Below are positions 12,522 to 12,629 of a stretch of DNA of 12,629 bases, piece after piece (position 1 is the first letter of the stretch; every line of letters starts with the position of its first letter). This stretch comes from Euryarchaeota archaeon UBA438 (GTDB lineage Archaea > Thermoplasmatota > Poseidoniia > Poseidoniales > Thalassarchaeaceae). The position numbers were made by a program, and so were the translations under genes. A model generated the notes under the pieces. It saw nothing but the letters and a program-made list of their open reading frames with translations. It made no database searches and was not told the DNA's origin. The stretch is taken from positions 1 to 12,629 of the forward strand of contig DAQP01000054.1 of the NCBI GenBank assembly GCA_002504435.1. Reading direction: 5' to 3'.

Positions 12522-12629
12522 TTACTTGAACGAATATCCGCAGACCACGCACAATGATGCCCCGAGTTCATTTTCAGTGCCGCAAATTGGACATCCTGAG
12601 CTCTGGGGCTCTGGCTCGGGCTCTGGCTC
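12522..12629 (-). CDS. C-terminal end of a zinc-ribbon protein (truncated by window edge)
   Basis: The minus-strand frame is open from the window edge to TAA at 12524-12522. It encodes 35 residues: an (EP)4 run and QSS, then GCPICGTENELGASL and CVVCGYSFK. Two CxxC pairs 11 residues apart form a compact zinc ribbon of the type appended to many archaeal regulatory and membrane proteins. The Glu-Pro linker shows that the ribbon is tethered to an upstream domain outside the window. The identity of the main domain cannot be told. It is not the C-terminus expected for adenylate kinase, which usually precedes DUF106 in archaea. Confidence 0.85.
   Translation of the reverse strand, partial: EPEPEPEPQSSGCPICGTENELGASLCVVCGYSFK
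12606..12629. repeat. Two tandem 12-bp copies encoding Glu-Pro linker
   Basis: GGGCTCTGGCTC occurs twice head to tail without mismatch, reaching the window edge. On the minus strand it encodes alternating Glu and Pro in the linker of the zinc-ribbon protein. More copies may lie beyond the edge. Such arrays expand and contract by slippage, so linker length may vary between strains. Confidence 0.7.

Noticed and set aside
1..12629. CRISPR array, insertion sequence, toxin-antitoxin or defence genes
   Set aside because: No spaced direct repeats, transposase motifs, terminal inverted repeats with target duplication, or nuclease/antitoxin pairs were seen. All long genes are housekeeping, transport or surface types.

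Overview
The window reads as a chromosomal segment of a mesophilic euryarchaeon, most likely a marine Group II (Poseidoniales/Thermoplasmatota-like) genome. This rests on three things: an archaeal Cbf5 with a PUA domain sits downstream of an archaeal-type cytidylate kinase and a DUF106/EMC3-like insertase; there is an archaea-specific DUF2240 protein; and bacterial-looking genes (GTP cyclohydrolase II, a TusA-like protein, a DbpA-type helicase) are mixed in. Base composition is moderate, genes are very densely packed, and several genes overlap by a few bases. The lineage is inferred from gene content; no marker search was possible.

Layout: (1) Positions 1-152 look like a divergent promoter region with two GC-rich inverted repeats, flanked by a possible truncated minus-strand gene and by a large RND/MMPL-type membrane transporter (153-2699, +). 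(2) A DUF2240 gene (2696-3283, -) meets the transporter tail to tail with interlocked stop codons. Only 17 bp separate it from a divergent plus-strand run of five genes: a HEAT-repeat protein (3301-4581), an unrecognised basic 94-residue protein (4578-4862), a DEAD-box RNA helicase with a DbpA-like RNA-binding tail (4878-6302), a TusA-like small protein (6327-6620) and RibA GTP cyclohydrolase II (6613-7251). Four-base and eight-base overlaps and SD-like sites suggest one transcript. (3) tRNA-His(GTG) lies on the minus strand (7260-7335), then a large secreted or membrane-anchored CARDB protein on the plus strand (7442-9820). (4) Positions 9821-10006 carry two consecutive stem-loops and a possible micro-ORF. 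(5) A minus-strand operon is read right to left: EMC3/DUF106 insertase with an added C-terminal zinc ribbon (11527-12459), cytidylate kinase (10989-11540) and Cbf5 (10007-10999). It is preceded by the C-terminal end of another zinc-ribbon protein (12522-12629).

Functionally, the minus-strand operon is the tail of the well-known archaeal secY/ribosomal-protein neighbourhood, serving membrane insertion, CTP supply and rRNA pseudouridylation. The central plus-strand operon mixes RNA remodelling, a possible HEAT scaffold, sulfur carrier chemistry and the first step of riboflavin synthesis. No mobile element, CRISPR array or defence locus was seen. The points most worth following are the zinc-ribbon, methionine-rich insertase, the archaeal helicase with a DbpA tail and its two uncharacterised co-operonic partners, and the structured region after the surface-protein gene.
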